Assembly (NCBI RefSeq): GCF_050916235.1
Contig: NZ_CP104854.1
Location: forward strand, 4,203,773 to 4,267,772
Length of the DNA: 64,000 nt
Direction of reading: 5' to 3'
Origin: Maridesulfovibrio sp050916235
Lineage (GTDB): Bacteria > Desulfobacterota > Desulfovibrionia > Desulfovibrionales > Desulfovibrionaceae
Made by a program: the position numbers and the translations under genes. The first letter of the stretch is position 1; the number at the start of each line of letters is the position of its first letter. Below are positions 27,282 to 35,426 of the stretch, piece by piece. The notes beneath the pieces were generated by a model that did no database searches, was not told where the DNA came from, and was given only the letters and a program-made list of their open reading frames with translations.

Positions 27282-28220
27282 ATGGAAATTACCGACTGGA
27301 TATTACTGAGCCTAGCATTTACCCCACTTATTCTTGTGTATCTCTACTCATATAACTACGACGTTTTTTACTTTTTATATAACTACTCTGGTATTCGGGC
27401 TATTGTTGAGAAGATTCATCCGCCAACGGAGGAACAGCAACAGGACTGTTACTTCAGGAAGCCTAGCACTTTTATGCTGTGGGCGGTGAGTATATATGTA
27501 GCGTTGTTCAGTATAGCTTCTGCGCGGTATGATAGGGCTGTGAATTCATACGAACAACAAATCTCGACTTTCCAAACACAAATGGCAACCGAGTTTAGGG
27601 CACAGGCATGTGGTAATTTCAACAATCTTCAATCAATAAAAGTACCTGTAAAACCGGATTTATTTTTTTTCTGGAAAACATTATCATCTTTTGTAGATTA
27701 TGAAGAATATGAAGTTGGACAAAGTATGCTTACTAAAACAATTGAAGCATACAGTAGAGAACTAGATAATGCGCACTTGAAAAATGCAACTCTAACAAAT
27801 TGCTATTTCGAATCTTCCAACTTTAAAAAAGCTTATCTGATAGGAAACAATCTGACAAACACAGTTTTTTCGAATAGCATATTACACAATACCTATTTTT
27901 GGTTTTCAAATTGCACTAAAACTAATTTTTCTAATGCCAATATGACTAAGGCTGAATTCCTTAATGCGAAACTACACAATGCTACATTTTGTAATGCAGA
28001 TCTTACTGGTGCAAACTTTTTAAATGCTGAATTTGATAATGCCTTCATTGTAGATTCAGATTTAACCAACGCCCAAAACTTAACAGCAGAGCAACTATCT
28101 ACAGTAAGAATACTACATAAAACCAAACTTCCTGTGCAAACAGAAAAAGAACTTATAAATAAATACCCGCACATCCTCGAAAAACCAGACTGGTACAAAG
28201 AAGACGAACAAACTAACTAG
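27282..28220 (+). CDS. Membrane-anchored pentapeptide-repeat protein, first of a pair
   Basis: The start at 27282 is behind a GGGGGG run. 312 residues: two membrane segments (WILLSLAFTPLILVYLY and FMLWAVSIYVALFSIAS), a linker with AVNSYEQQ and QMATEFRAQACGN, then pentapeptide repeats built on A/N-x-x-F/L (NATLTN, ADLTGANFLN, SNANMTKAEF) from about residue 170 to 275. This layout is a known family whose function is unclear. The neighbour at 28228 is a diverged copy. AT-rich, Asn-rich, and on the strand opposite to late genes, so likely acquired. Confidence 0.75.
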   Translation: MEITDWILLSLAFTPLILVYLYSYNYDVFYFLYNYSGIRAIVEKIHPPTEEQQQDCYFRKPSTFMLWAVSIYVALFSIASARYDRAVNSYEQQISTFQTQMATEFRAQACGNFNNLQSIKVPVKPDLFFFWKTLSSFVDYEEYEVGQSMLTKTIEAYSRELDNAHLKNATLTNCYFESSNFKKAYLIGNNLTNTVFSNSILHNTYFWFSNCTKTNFSNANMTKAEFLNAKLHNATFCNADLTGANFLNAEFDNAFIVDSDLTNAQNLTAEQLSTVRILHKTKLPVQTEKELINKYPHILEKPDWYKEDEQTN

Positions 28221-28227
28221 AGCACCC

Positions 28228-29436
28228 ATGGAAACATACATTACATCCCACATAGGAATCATAATCCTGATCCTGATCTGGAACTCATCCAGACCGCTGT
28301 ACAACCTGTATGATTACTCCGGTGCACGGGCTATAAAGCAACTAATCCGCCCTCCATCTAAAACTGAGCTTGAGGACGAAAACTACAGAAGTCCAAGCAC
28401 CTTTGCTCTCTGGATAGTCAGCATTTATGTAGCGATATTTGGACTCGCATCAAATCGATATGAACGAGCTGTTAGCACGTATGAAATGCAGATAGCATCA
28501 TGGCAAAATCAGATGGCGACAGAGTTTCGAGCTCAGGCATGTGCAAACTTATCAACTCTTCAAAAAATCAAGCTTCCCCAAAAGCCCAGTTTGCTATCAG
28601 TATGGGAGACGTTTGCATCTTTTTTTCAAGATGTGGAATACACTGAAGGGCAAAGCATGCTTAAACAGACTGTTGAAGCGTACAAAAAAAATTTAAATGA
28701 AGCTCAGTTAAATTTTGCAAATCTTCGAGGATTAAACTTTAACAATGCCAACATTGTAAATGCTTCACTAAACAATTCATTATTTGACCGCACAAAACTT
28801 AAAGAGGCAAATCTACAATGTAGTACTTTTAACAGTTCAACATTTTACAATTTAAACATTTATGATTCAAATTTGAACAATTGTAATTTCGACTACGCTA
28901 GTATATCAAACACAACTATCATCAACACTGACTTTAATAATTCTACATTATTTGGAACAAATTTTAACAACTCTACACTTGAATGCTATTTAAATGATTC
29001 AAAACTTGACTTCACTAAATTCAATATTTCGTCAATTGAACGAACTTATTTAAATAAGACGATGTTACAAAATGCGACATTTACAAATACAAGCCTGTGG
29101 AGAGCAATATTTAAAGACAATACAATCAACAACACTAAATTTAACAACTGCACAATAAACAATTCAAGCTTCAAAAACGCTACTATCATGAACACTTACT
29201 TTCAAAACACGACTATAAAAAATACAACGTTCTCAAAAACCTCATTCACAAACGTCGATTTCACCAGAGCAGCCATAATAGATTCTAATCTTGTAGATAC
29301 TACCGGATTAACTGCAAAAGCTATAAGTGGAGCAGCAACACTTTATTCAACGCAACTACCTAAAGAAATCAGGGAAGAATTGACTTCCACTAATTTTTCA
29401 TACTTATTCGAAAAGCCCAACTGGTACAAAGAGTAA
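28228..29436 (+). CDS. Membrane-anchored pentapeptide-repeat protein, second of a pair
   Basis: 402 residues, paralog of its neighbour: same two N-terminal membrane segments (IIILILIWNSS, FALWIVSIYVAIFGLAS), same linker motifs (RYERAVSTYEMQI, QMATEFRAQAC), then a longer repeat region (about residues 175-365) very rich in Asn and Thr (NNSTLFGTNFNN, TINNSSFKNATIMN). It starts 7 nt after its partner with no clear ribosome site, so translation is probably coupled. It ends 2 nt before a minus-strand HTH gene. Confidence 0.75.
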   Translation: METYITSHIGIIILILIWNSSRPLYNLYDYSGARAIKQLIRPPSKTELEDENYRSPSTFALWIVSIYVAIFGLASNRYERAVSTYEMQIASWQNQMATEFRAQACANLSTLQKIKLPQKPSLLSVWETFASFFQDVEYTEGQSMLKQTVEAYKKNLNEAQLNFANLRGLNFNNANIVNASLNNSLFDRTKLKEANLQCSTFNSSTFYNLNIYDSNLNNCNFDYASISNTTIINTDFNNSTLFGTNFNNSTLECYLNDSKLDFTKFNISSIERTYLNKTMLQNATFTNTSLWRAIFKDNTINNTKFNNCTINNSSFKNATIMNTYFQNTTIKNTTFSKTSFTNVDFTRAAIIDSNLVDTTGLTAKAISGAATLYSTQLPKEIREELTSTNFSYLFEKPNWYKE

Positions 29437-29438
29437 GA

Positions 29439-29639
29439 CTAAAACTCTGCTTCTCCAACCACGGAATGTTCCTTAATCCATTCCCACAACTCAGCCTTCT
29501 CCGCTGTGTACTTCCCCTCAACACGGCGGATAGGGCAACCTTCCTTCTGCGCCCAGGCGCGGACGGTGTTGCGCCCTACCCCGAATATCTTCCCGATCTT
29601 GTCCAGCCCGATGACAATCTCCAGAGGCCGCACCACCAT
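29439..29639 (-). CDS. Small HTH DNA-binding protein (excisionase-like or Nu1-like)
   Basis: Start at ATG 29639 after GGGGG; it forms TGATATG with the previous stop. 66 residues: VGRNTVRAWAQKEG is a winged/MerR-like HTH and CPIRRVEGKYTAEKAELWEWI completes it. Such small HTH proteins act as excisionases, or as the N-terminal DNA-binding part of small terminase subunits (Nu1 type). Position just after the terminase genes fits either. The short length favours a DNA-binding accessory. Confidence 0.6.
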   Translation of the reverse strand: MVVRPLEIVIGLDKIGKIFGVGRNTVRAWAQKEGCPIRRVEGKYTAEKAELWEWIKEHSVVGEAEF

Positions 29640-29640
29640 A

Positions 29641-30294
29641 TCAGTATCCCCCTGCGGAATGGGTAAGGCCGGAGAGCCGCACATCAGCCCATCCACCATG
29701 CCCGGCCTGTTCCAGATCCAGCCCGGCCAGCGCGTAAAGCATGGATGCCACCACCGGGAACTCCTCCAGCTTGCGCCCTAAGTCATCCCGACCAAGGGTG
29801 TTGTACTCCAGCACAGCCTGCGATTCCCCGAAATAGAGCGTCTTGATATTGCGGGTCCGGCGATCCACAAGGCGGTCATAGTCGCGGAAAGTGCGGCTGC
29901 CGTTCATGGCCGGAGGCGAAGCAAGATCCAGCCCGGGCACGCGCAGCCTGCGCCGCCGTTCGTTGTACATATGCACCAGCCGCGTCCCGGCATGGGTCAG
30001 CGGAGTACGCCAGATGCCCACTTTCAGCCCGTCCTGCAGGGCCGCCATTTCACGGCAGAGGGTTTCGGTATCCTCGTCCATGAATTCCACCACCACATCC
30101 ACCCGATGCTGATCCGTGCCGTGTACGGGTTCATTGTGCTCGGCCAGCACGGTCACCGCCCCGGGCCGGATGTCATACGGCCATGCAACGCCGCCTGAAA
30201 CCCTGCGGTACACAATGCCGGTCACCGGGTCTTTCAGGCTGCGCCGACCGCTCATAGGCGAGGTCACTACCTTCAGCTTTTCAATCAGTCTCAT
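29641..30294 (-). CDS. Phage protein following the large terminase
   Basis: 217 residues, basic, mixed alpha/beta; contains HVDVVVEFMDEDTETLC-like strands (exact: VDVVVEFMDEDTETLC) and FRDYDRLVDRRTRNIKTLYFG. It starts 9 nt after the terminase stop. I recognise no domain; it could be a head-packaging helper or an endonuclease-like accessory. Confidence 0.55.
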   Translation of the reverse strand: MRLIEKLKVVTSPMSGRRSLKDPVTGIVYRRVSGGVAWPYDIRPGAVTVLAEHNEPVHGTDQHRVDVVVEFMDEDTETLCREMAALQDGLKVGIWRTPLTHAGTRLVHMYNERRRRLRVPGLDLASPPAMNGSRTFRDYDRLVDRRTRNIKTLYFGESQAVLEYNTLGRDDLGRKLEEFPVVASMLYALAGLDLEQAGHGGWADVRLSGLTHSAGGY

Positions 30295-30303
30295 AATCCA
30301 CCC

Positions 30304-31776
30304 CTAGCTCATGTCGCGGCCTTCAGTGAGTCCGCCACGGCGTAAGAAATATTCCAGGGCCTGAGTCATCACATCCACCTGATCCTTGAACTTGGAACCG
30401 GGGAAATGCTCCACCTCGTCCAGAAAATCATCCAGCCATTCGGCCGACTCCGGCAGCCAGACATTGCCGCCCTCGACCGTATCCGACACTGCTACAGCCC
30501 TTGTTTCCTTATCCCCGCCGGTAACCGCCCAGGCCACTACCGGAAGCTTTGTCTCATCCTGCAGATCCTGAATCACGCTGATCCCGCTGGACTTGTCCTC
30601 GATGATGATGGCCGAGGGTTTATGGAGCGCGTAGCGTTTCTTGATTGTGCGCTTGAGCTCCGGGTATTCCATCTTCCTGCGGATGAGATCCAGCAGGTAG
30701 TAACCGTTATACGCCTCGCCCCAGAGCTGGCCTACCGAGAATGCGCTGGTGGCGTTCTTCTTCTGCGCCGTATCCCAGTGCTCGACAATGCGGTTGAACT
30801 TGGGAAGCCGGGTGTACCGCTTGAACCAGTCGATCTTGAAGATGGACCCGCCCTTCGGTACAGGACGCTGCTGCAGCTGCCCTGCGGCCTCCGTGGGCGA
30901 GGAAAAGGAGTTCTCGATATGGGTCAGGGTTTCCTCGTCGAACCGTTCCGGCCAGAGGAGCTGCCCTTCCTCTTCGCGCGGATCCTCGAAGCCGAGCACG
31001 GTGTGGAACTTGTTACCCTCATATCGCGCCGGCAGGCAGAGATGGGTATACCCGCCCTTCTCCAGAATGTGGCCGCTCAGATCCTGCTGGTGGCCGCGCT
31101 GCATCACGACCACGAACGCGCCGGTCTTGGGATCATTGAGACGGGTCTGCATGGTGTTGTCCCACCAGTCCAGCACCTCCCTGCGCTTGGCATCGGAATT
31201 GACCTCGGACATGTTGTGCGGGTCGTCGGCCACAATGCGGTCGCCGCCTTCACCGGTCGCACGGCCGCCCACCGAGGACGAAAAGCGGAATCCGCCGGCC
31301 ATGTTCTCGAACTTGTCCTTGGCGTTCTGGTCCCGCTTGAGCTGCACATGCGGCCATGCCTCCCGATACCAGGGCGAGGTCACGATCTCGCGGGTCTTCA
31401 TGTTGTCGCGCGTTGAAAGCATGGCCGAATAGGAGCTGAAGAAAAATTGTATCCACGGGTTGAAGGTCCATTCCCATGCCGGCCAGCAGACGGACACGGA
31501 CAGCGACTTCATGTGACGCGGCGGCATGTTGATCAGCAGTTTCGGGAGCTGCCCCGTGCTGACCGCCTCCAGATGCTCCACAATGGCCCCGATATGCCAG
31601 CCGTCCACAAAGGTCCGCCCCGGCTCAATGACGTGCCAGGCATTGCGGATGAACTCTTTCAGCGGCATATCAGGCTTGCCGGTACCGAGATAACCGGAAC
31701 CGGTCTGCGGAACCTGCTCTTTGAGATTCATGAGCAGGTTCCCCATCAGGCCGTTTGCTTTCAACGATTTGCTCAT
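30304..31776 (-). CDS. terL: Terminase large subunit
   Basis: Start at ATG 31776, overlapping the recombinase stop as ATGA. 490 residues. ATPase part: Walker-A-like MPPRHMKS (residues 84-91) and a Walker-B-like VADDP. Nuclease part: HWDTAQKKN, IIIEDKSSGISV and a later DQVDVMTQAL acidic residue, the RNase H-type metal site. The protein cuts and pumps phage DNA into the capsid through the portal. No clear TerS is next to it; candidates are the HTH proteins at 29.4 kb and 32.6 kb. Confidence 0.92.
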   Translation of the reverse strand: MSKSLKANGLMGNLLMNLKEQVPQTGSGYLGTGKPDMPLKEFIRNAWHVIEPGRTFVDGWHIGAIVEHLEAVSTGQLPKLLINMPPRHMKSLSVSVCWPAWEWTFNPWIQFFFSSYSAMLSTRDNMKTREIVTSPWYREAWPHVQLKRDQNAKDKFENMAGGFRFSSSVGGRATGEGGDRIVADDPHNMSEVNSDAKRREVLDWWDNTMQTRLNDPKTGAFVVVMQRGHQQDLSGHILEKGGYTHLCLPARYEGNKFHTVLGFEDPREEEGQLLWPERFDEETLTHIENSFSSPTEAAGQLQQRPVPKGGSIFKIDWFKRYTRLPKFNRIVEHWDTAQKKNATSAFSVGQLWGEAYNGYYLLDLIRRKMEYPELKRTIKKRYALHKPSAIIIEDKSSGISVIQDLQDETKLPVVAWAVTGGDKETRAVAVSDTVEGGNVWLPESAEWLDDFLDEVEHFPGSKFKDQVDVMTQALEYFLRRGGLTEGRDMS

Positions 31777-32366
31777 AGTTCGTTCATGTACACGTCCTTG
31801 ATTTCCTGCGGCTGAATGCAAAGGTAATCAAGGGTCTGCTTCTGGCAGGAATGATTGAAAATTTCCATCAGGGTCGGAATGTCCACGCAGAATGTCACCC
31901 GCTGATGATAGCCCCAAGTCTTACGCAACGAATGAGAGCCGTAATTGCCCTTCAGATTGATTTTCGCGCACCACTTCTTGACCAGCTTGTTCACGTAGTT
32001 CGGAGCCATGGGACCGCCATCCCGGCCCGTAAAAACGAGCTCCTGTTCCTGATCCCGGCACTGTACCGCCCAGGGCTTGACCGCCGTGAGAACGGCGTTG
32101 TTGATCGTAATCCTGCGCTGCTTGCCGGTCTTGCTTTCTTTCAGCACCAGCTCGTCACCGACCCTGGCATCAATGAACTGCTCCACTCGCAATTGAACCA
32201 GATCAACGGCTCGGAGATTGGTGTTGATTCCCAGAACGAACAAGGCCAGATCGCGAGGATTGTCCTCAAGAAGCTTTTTCAGGTTCGCAACATCCTTCAG
32301 CGATGTGATAGGATCGACCTTGATCGAGCTGCCCTTTTCCGGATGATTCGGATTCATTTTTTCCAT
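31773..32366 (-). CDS. Short tyrosine recombinase (catalytic domain only)
   Basis: 197 residues, about half the usual integrase length: the arm- and core-binding N-terminus is missing and the catalytic domain starts almost at once. The conserved set is present: R52 (NLRAVDL), Lys in KTGKQRR, H145 and R148 (HSLRKT), H172 (NHSCQ), Y181 (LDYLCI). It should be able to cut and rejoin DNA. It is coupled to terL by an ATGA overlap, and lies 4.5 kb from the tRNA, which is unusual for the prophage integrase. It may serve integration, dimer resolution or packaging; cannot say. Confidence 0.82.
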   Translation of the reverse strand: MEKMNPNHPEKGSSIKVDPITSLKDVANLKKLLEDNPRDLALFVLGINTNLRAVDLVQLRVEQFIDARVGDELVLKESKTGKQRRITINNAVLTAVKPWAVQCRDQEQELVFTGRDGGPMAPNYVNKLVKKWCAKINLKGNYGSHSLRKTWGYHQRVTFCVDIPTLMEIFNHSCQKQTLDYLCIQPQEIKDVYMNEL

Positions 32367-32382
32367 TTTCGCCCTCTTTAAT

Positions 32383-32568
32383 TAAAGTCTAAGTTTTAAT
32401 AATATTTTCATAAAACTAGAATTTTAACAAGAGTCTTTTCTAACTAAATTTTTGATAATTTTACACAAACAATTGAATTTAAACACTTTAGTGTTGTTTT
32501 TATAAATTTAACTTATTTATTAAAGTTAGACTTTTCTTCCTTAGCAGACTTTAAAAGTTAGACTTGTC
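32383..32568. repeat. Three AAGTCTAA-type direct repeats in an AT-rich gap
   Basis: The 14-16 nt motif AAAGTCTAA(G/C)TTTTAA occurs near 32383-32396, 32519-32533 and 32553-32567 (last two read on minus). The last copy runs through the stop of the HTH gene. The gap of 184 nt between the HTH gene and the recombinase is almost pure A/T. Likely binding sites of a phage regulator, perhaps that HTH protein. Confidence 0.5.
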
Positions 32569-33171
32569 TCCGGCCCCGATTCCGAAGTCGAGAGCCGATC
32601 TGGCGGCGTTGATTTCCGTCAGGCGGGAGACAATACGCTGCTGAACTTCCGGAGCTGCCCGCTGTATTTCCTCGAGAACAACGGACTGAAACTCCTCGAC
32701 CTTCTTGAGCGAGTAAATTTCACTCTGCATCTTGAAAACAAACTCGAGCTGCTTGCGGAGCTCGGCCTGCAGCTTGATCAGAAAGCCGCCGAGGTCGCGG
32801 TTTGTTCCGGCCAGCCGCCGCAGTTTTGTCTGGCAATCCCGGTATTCCTGGGAAGCATGATCGCCGTGAAGGACAACGTGGACCATTTCCAGCAGCTCAC
32901 GGCATTGTTTCCCCAGAGCATCGAGCTGATCCGCAAGGGAGATCTTGGCGTTGATCATCTTCGGAGCCGAAAACAAAGCAACGTCCTTGGAAACAGCAAG
33001 GTCGATACGTTTCTTGGCCTTTGAAACTGCAGCTTGTGAAACGTCAAAGAACTCTGCGCATGCAACTTGCTTCATACCACATTCAACCAGCAACTTTATT
33101 AGCACATCATGGTCAACCTTTCCACTCTTGTATGACGGGTGCAACATAAGTTCATCAAGCATTACATTCAA
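32551..33171 (-). CDS. HTH phage protein, candidate small terminase or regulator
   Basis: 206 residues. Near residues 30-56, VECGMKQVACAEFFDVSQAAVSKAKKRI is a helix-turn-helix with the shape used by transcription factors and small terminases. The rest is a long charged coiled coil (LRKQLEFVFKMQSEIYSLKKVEEFQS) ending in GAGDKSNF. Upstream of the recombinase and terL it could bind DNA for packaging, or act on the AAGTCTAA repeats beside it. Confidence 0.65.
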   Translation of the reverse strand: MNVMLDELMLHPSYKSGKVDHDVLIKLLVECGMKQVACAEFFDVSQAAVSKAKKRIDLAVSKDVALFSAPKMINAKISLADQLDALGKQCRELLEMVHVVLHGDHASQEYRDCQTKLRRLAGTNRDLGGFLIKLQAELRKQLEFVFKMQSEIYSLKKVEEFQSVVLEEIQRAAPEVQQRIVSRLTEINAARSALDFGIGAGDKSNF

Positions 33172-33252
33172 CTCACAACTGTTATAAATTCACAATGCGT
33201 TAACTTTATAACTTCACAACTTTACTTTTGTGCGGTTAAAATCAACCGCTGC

Positions 33253-34182
33253 TTAACCTGCCCCAGCAGCAATTCGTCTGCGATATTCCTCTTCGCTCAT
33301 CCCCCGCCCACTTCCGGAAGTTAACTCGTTCACTTCCATTTCTTCCCGACTCTGGTATCCACCGCCCAGCACCTTGGACATCTTCGACGGCTCGACAAGC
33401 CACGGAAGGTTCGCCTTCCAATCCTGATTAACTTCACCGAGCAGGTACGGATAATCCTTCACCAGCTCAAAGTACCAACGCCACCACAGAATCCCTTTCT
33501 CAGGAGGCCCACCTTCACACCTGCACTTCCGGACCTTCCTCATCAAGGCATCGGTAACAGCTTCCGGTTTCGGCAGGTCTGGAAGGATCTCGCAAAATGC
33601 CTCCACCAACTCATCCCCCTTCGGGGGACTATAGGGGGTATTTACGAAGAGAGTAGGAGAAGGAGAAGGGGCATTGCCAAAATCGGCTTTATGCACCTTT
33701 TTAGCTTTGCCGGATTTTTGCTCCTGCAATGCTTGAGCATCGGATTCATTTTCACCAGCGTCAGACCCCTTAGCGGGCTTCTTATCTGCCTGTTTTCCTT
33801 TCTTATTCCAGCGCGCATCAGCAGCCTTTTTTGCTTTTTCGGACCGTGCGCGGGCTTCGGCGGCCCATGGCTGCATGTCATCCCATTCACAGATGTAGTA
33901 TCTGCCGTCTTCTTCCCCAATTATTTCAAGATCTAAAAGCATATCCACGTAGTCGGTCCGCTCAAGATTCACCTTGCAGGCAAACAGCAGATCCTCCTTA
34001 TCGAAATTCCTTGGAAAGTATCCGGAATCACTGGGATAATGCTTTGCACAATAACACATGAGAAAGATCAGTCCCAGCGCACCCTCGGCCCCGAACTTTC
34101 TCATGATCTTCTGGGTCCGAAAATCCTCGGCGAACTCCACATCCAACCGAATGTCCGTGACGTTTTTTACTCTACCTGCCAC
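33253..34182 (-). CDS. Replication initiation-like protein (DUF4373/replisome organiser type)
   Basis: Starts at GTG 34182 behind AAGGAG. 309 residues. The N-terminal about 100 (DVEFAEDFRTQKIMRKFGAEG, LLLDLEIIGEEDGRYYICEWDD) matches the winged-helix domain of phage replisome organisers. A Lys/Asp-rich, charged linker follows (residues 115-165), then a helical C-terminus (WWRWYFELVKDYPYLL). It probably loads the DnaB-type helicase encoded in the same early block (35.4-36.8 kb). One operator-like palindrome lies inside the gene. Confidence 0.75.
   Translation of the reverse strand: MAGRVKNVTDIRLDVEFAEDFRTQKIMRKFGAEGALGLIFLMCYCAKHYPSDSGYFPRNFDKEDLLFACKVNLERTDYVDMLLDLEIIGEEDGRYYICEWDDMQPWAAEARARSEKAKKAADARWNKKGKQADKKPAKGSDAGENESDAQALQEQKSGKAKKVHKADFGNAPSPSPTLFVNTPYSPPKGDELVEAFCEILPDLPKPEAVTDALMRKVRKCRCEGGPPEKGILWWRWYFELVKDYPYLLGEVNQDWKANLPWLVEPSKMSKVLGGGYQSREEMEVNELTSGSGRGMSEEEYRRRIAAGAG
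33727..33740. promoter_or_regulatory. Operator-like palindrome, copy 3 (inside replication gene)
   Basis: CAATGCTTGAGCAT, near-identical to the palindromes at 34231-34246 and 34371-34384. It encodes Asp-Ala-Gln-Ala-Leu in the replication protein, so it may simply be coding sequence. Confidence 0.35.
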
Positions 34183-34230
34183 AGCCGCACTCCTTAAAAA
34201 TTTTTCAGCTTTGCGGATTTATTACATAGG

Positions 34231-34246
34231 CAATGCTCAAGCATTG
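34231..34246. promoter_or_regulatory. Operator-like palindrome, copy 1
   Basis: CAATGCTCAAGCATTG, with one central mismatch, about 50 nt upstream of the replication gene start. A CTCGAG follows directly. Together with the copy at 34371 it looks like a repressor operator pair. Confidence 0.5.
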
Positions 34247-34285
34247 CTCGAGTAAATTTTTATTCATAACATATTTAAAAGGTTC

Positions 34286-34307
34286 AAAAAAAACAGGGCG
34301 AACCCTG
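34286..34307 (-). terminator. Intrinsic terminator of the early (dnaB) operon
   Basis: Read on minus: CAGGG-TTCG-CCCTG hairpin (34294-34307) followed by eight T (34286-34293). It ends the operon that runs from the DnaB gene to the ASCH gene, before the replication gene. Confidence 0.8.
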
Positions 34308-34370
34308 AAAATTTTCGGCGGCGGCCCGGAATTAGGCAAAACTCCGGGCCTGCCAGACTCATGCACTGGA

Positions 34371-34384
34371 AATGCTCGAGCATT
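34371..34384. promoter_or_regulatory. Operator-like palindrome, copy 2
   Basis: AATGCTCGAGCATT, a perfect 14-nt palindrome, 13 nt past the ASCH stop. A GGCCCGGA/TCCGGGCC stem (34323-34350) lies between it and copy 1. Confidence 0.5.
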
Positions 34385-34396
34385 ACAGCGGCATGG

Positions 34397-34765
34397 CTAC
34401 TCCCATCGAATCAGAACACCTGAAAACGGTAGCCCGTGCGCAGATTTGAAGAACAGCCCCATCTCCTGGTCAGATTCAAATCCATCTGCCCGAGCCAGGT
34501 CAGTCCTCCAGTCCTCATCAAGGTCCCGCCCGTTAACCTGGACAGCAAGAGTGCCATCCACCATTGAAATATGAATAGGCTCAACGCTGACACACTGCGG
34601 ATCTGGATGAACCAACTTCCTGCAATCCTTCCGCCGCATCCTGCTGTATAGCTGCAGCCTTTCTCCCGGCCGCGCATGACGCTTCCTGTGAGCCCGGATA
34701 GTCTGCCGCTTCATTCCGGATTCAACCTTTCCGGCAAACTCGTCTTTAAAATTGTAGGCAACCAC
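34397..34765 (-). CDS. ASCH-domain protein
   Basis: GTG at 34765 (after GGGGGG) is preferred to the TTG 12 nt upstream. 122 residues. The N-terminus MVVAYNFKDEFAGKVESGMKRQTIR and the following RPGERLQLYSRMRRK fit the ASCH (PUA-like) domain, an RNA- or nucleotide-binding fold often found in phages. Exact role unknown. Fifth gene of the early operon; its stop is followed by operator copy 2 and the terminator. Confidence 0.7.
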   Translation of the reverse strand: MVAYNFKDEFAGKVESGMKRQTIRAHRKRHARPGERLQLYSRMRRKDCRKLVHPDPQCVSVEPIHISMVDGTLAVQVNGRDLDEDWRTDLARADGFESDQEMGLFFKSAHGLPFSGVLIRWE

Positions 34766-34777
34766 GGTTCCCCCCAA

Positions 34778-34999
34778 CTAATTCTTTTCGATCTTGATCT
34801 GCTGGTCATGCTCAACGTCCCTCGGACAAACGCAGTGGTTGTCACACATGGGACAGCGCACCCGGTCACCGATCTGCCGCGCCCTTACAAGCTGCCCTTT
34901 TCGGGGACATTTCTTCACGCCCTCCACCTTGAAACGCCAGGGAGTGATCTCGGACTGCTCATTGACTGCATGTCTCAGATACGTCTGTTCAGCTTTCAT
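34778..34999 (-). CDS. Small zinc-ribbon-like protein
   Basis: Start at ATG 34999 (GGAGG, 6 nt spacing) within the end of the previous gene. 73 residues; CPMCDNHCVCP near residue 50 looks like a four-cysteine metal site, and the rest is basic (FKVEGVKKCPRKGQLVRARQ). Probably nucleic-acid binding. Confidence 0.65.
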   Translation of the reverse strand: MKAEQTYLRHAVNEQSEITPWRFKVEGVKKCPRKGQLVRARQIGDRVRCPMCDNHCVCPRDVEHDQQIKIEKN

Positions 35000-35228
35000 A
35001 TTCCGCCTCCAGCTCACGACTTGACCAGACCGGTTCAGCGTCAACAACCAGCAGCAATTCGCCGTCAGAACCGGAATCACACTTCAGCGCGGCCGCTCTA
35101 TCAACAACACGAATGAACGCCTCCTCGCGACAGACCTCAAGGGACTCATCTGTTACCAGATCCACATCAGCAACATGCTGGCCACGATGAAAGAAACGCA
35201 GCACTGCCAGATGATACCTATTCTTCAT
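34989..35228 (-). CDS. Small early phage protein
   Basis: 79 residues, alpha/beta, begins MKNRYHLAVLRFF and ends acidic (SSRELEAEYES). Overlaps both neighbours (ATGA with the gene at 35225). No family recognised. Confidence 0.6.
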   Translation of the reverse strand: MKNRYHLAVLRFFHRGQHVADVDLVTDESLEVCREEAFIRVVDRAAALKCDSGSDGELLLVVDAEPVWSSRELEAEYES

Positions 35229-35407
35229 GACTTGCTTTCCTCCGGTAACCGAACCTCTCCATTGGCGATCCGCTTGACCTCGGCCACACCTGCATCAATC
35301 CCCGCAAGACACTCGTCCACTGTGCATGACGCCCCGCTGATAAGTGCCAATAAAAAATTACGGGTAACAGACTCGACCGTTACAATCGCTTTTACTGAAT
35401 CAGCCAT
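35225..35407 (-). CDS. Small early phage protein
   Basis: Start at ATG 35407, with AAGGAGGG upstream, is clearly better than the longer frame, which runs into the DnaB gene. 60 residues (MADSVKAIVTVESVTRN, ECLAGIDAGVAEVKRI). Stop 4-nt overlap with the next gene. No family recognised. Confidence 0.6.
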   Translation of the reverse strand: MADSVKAIVTVESVTRNFLLALISGASCTVDECLAGIDAGVAEVKRIANGEVRLPEESKS

Positions 35408-35426
35408 AATGCCCTCCTTCCGCTGG

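Noticed and set aside
30406..31416. A 336-codon plus-strand ORF
   Set aside because: Lies exactly opposite the large terminase and has no independent signal.
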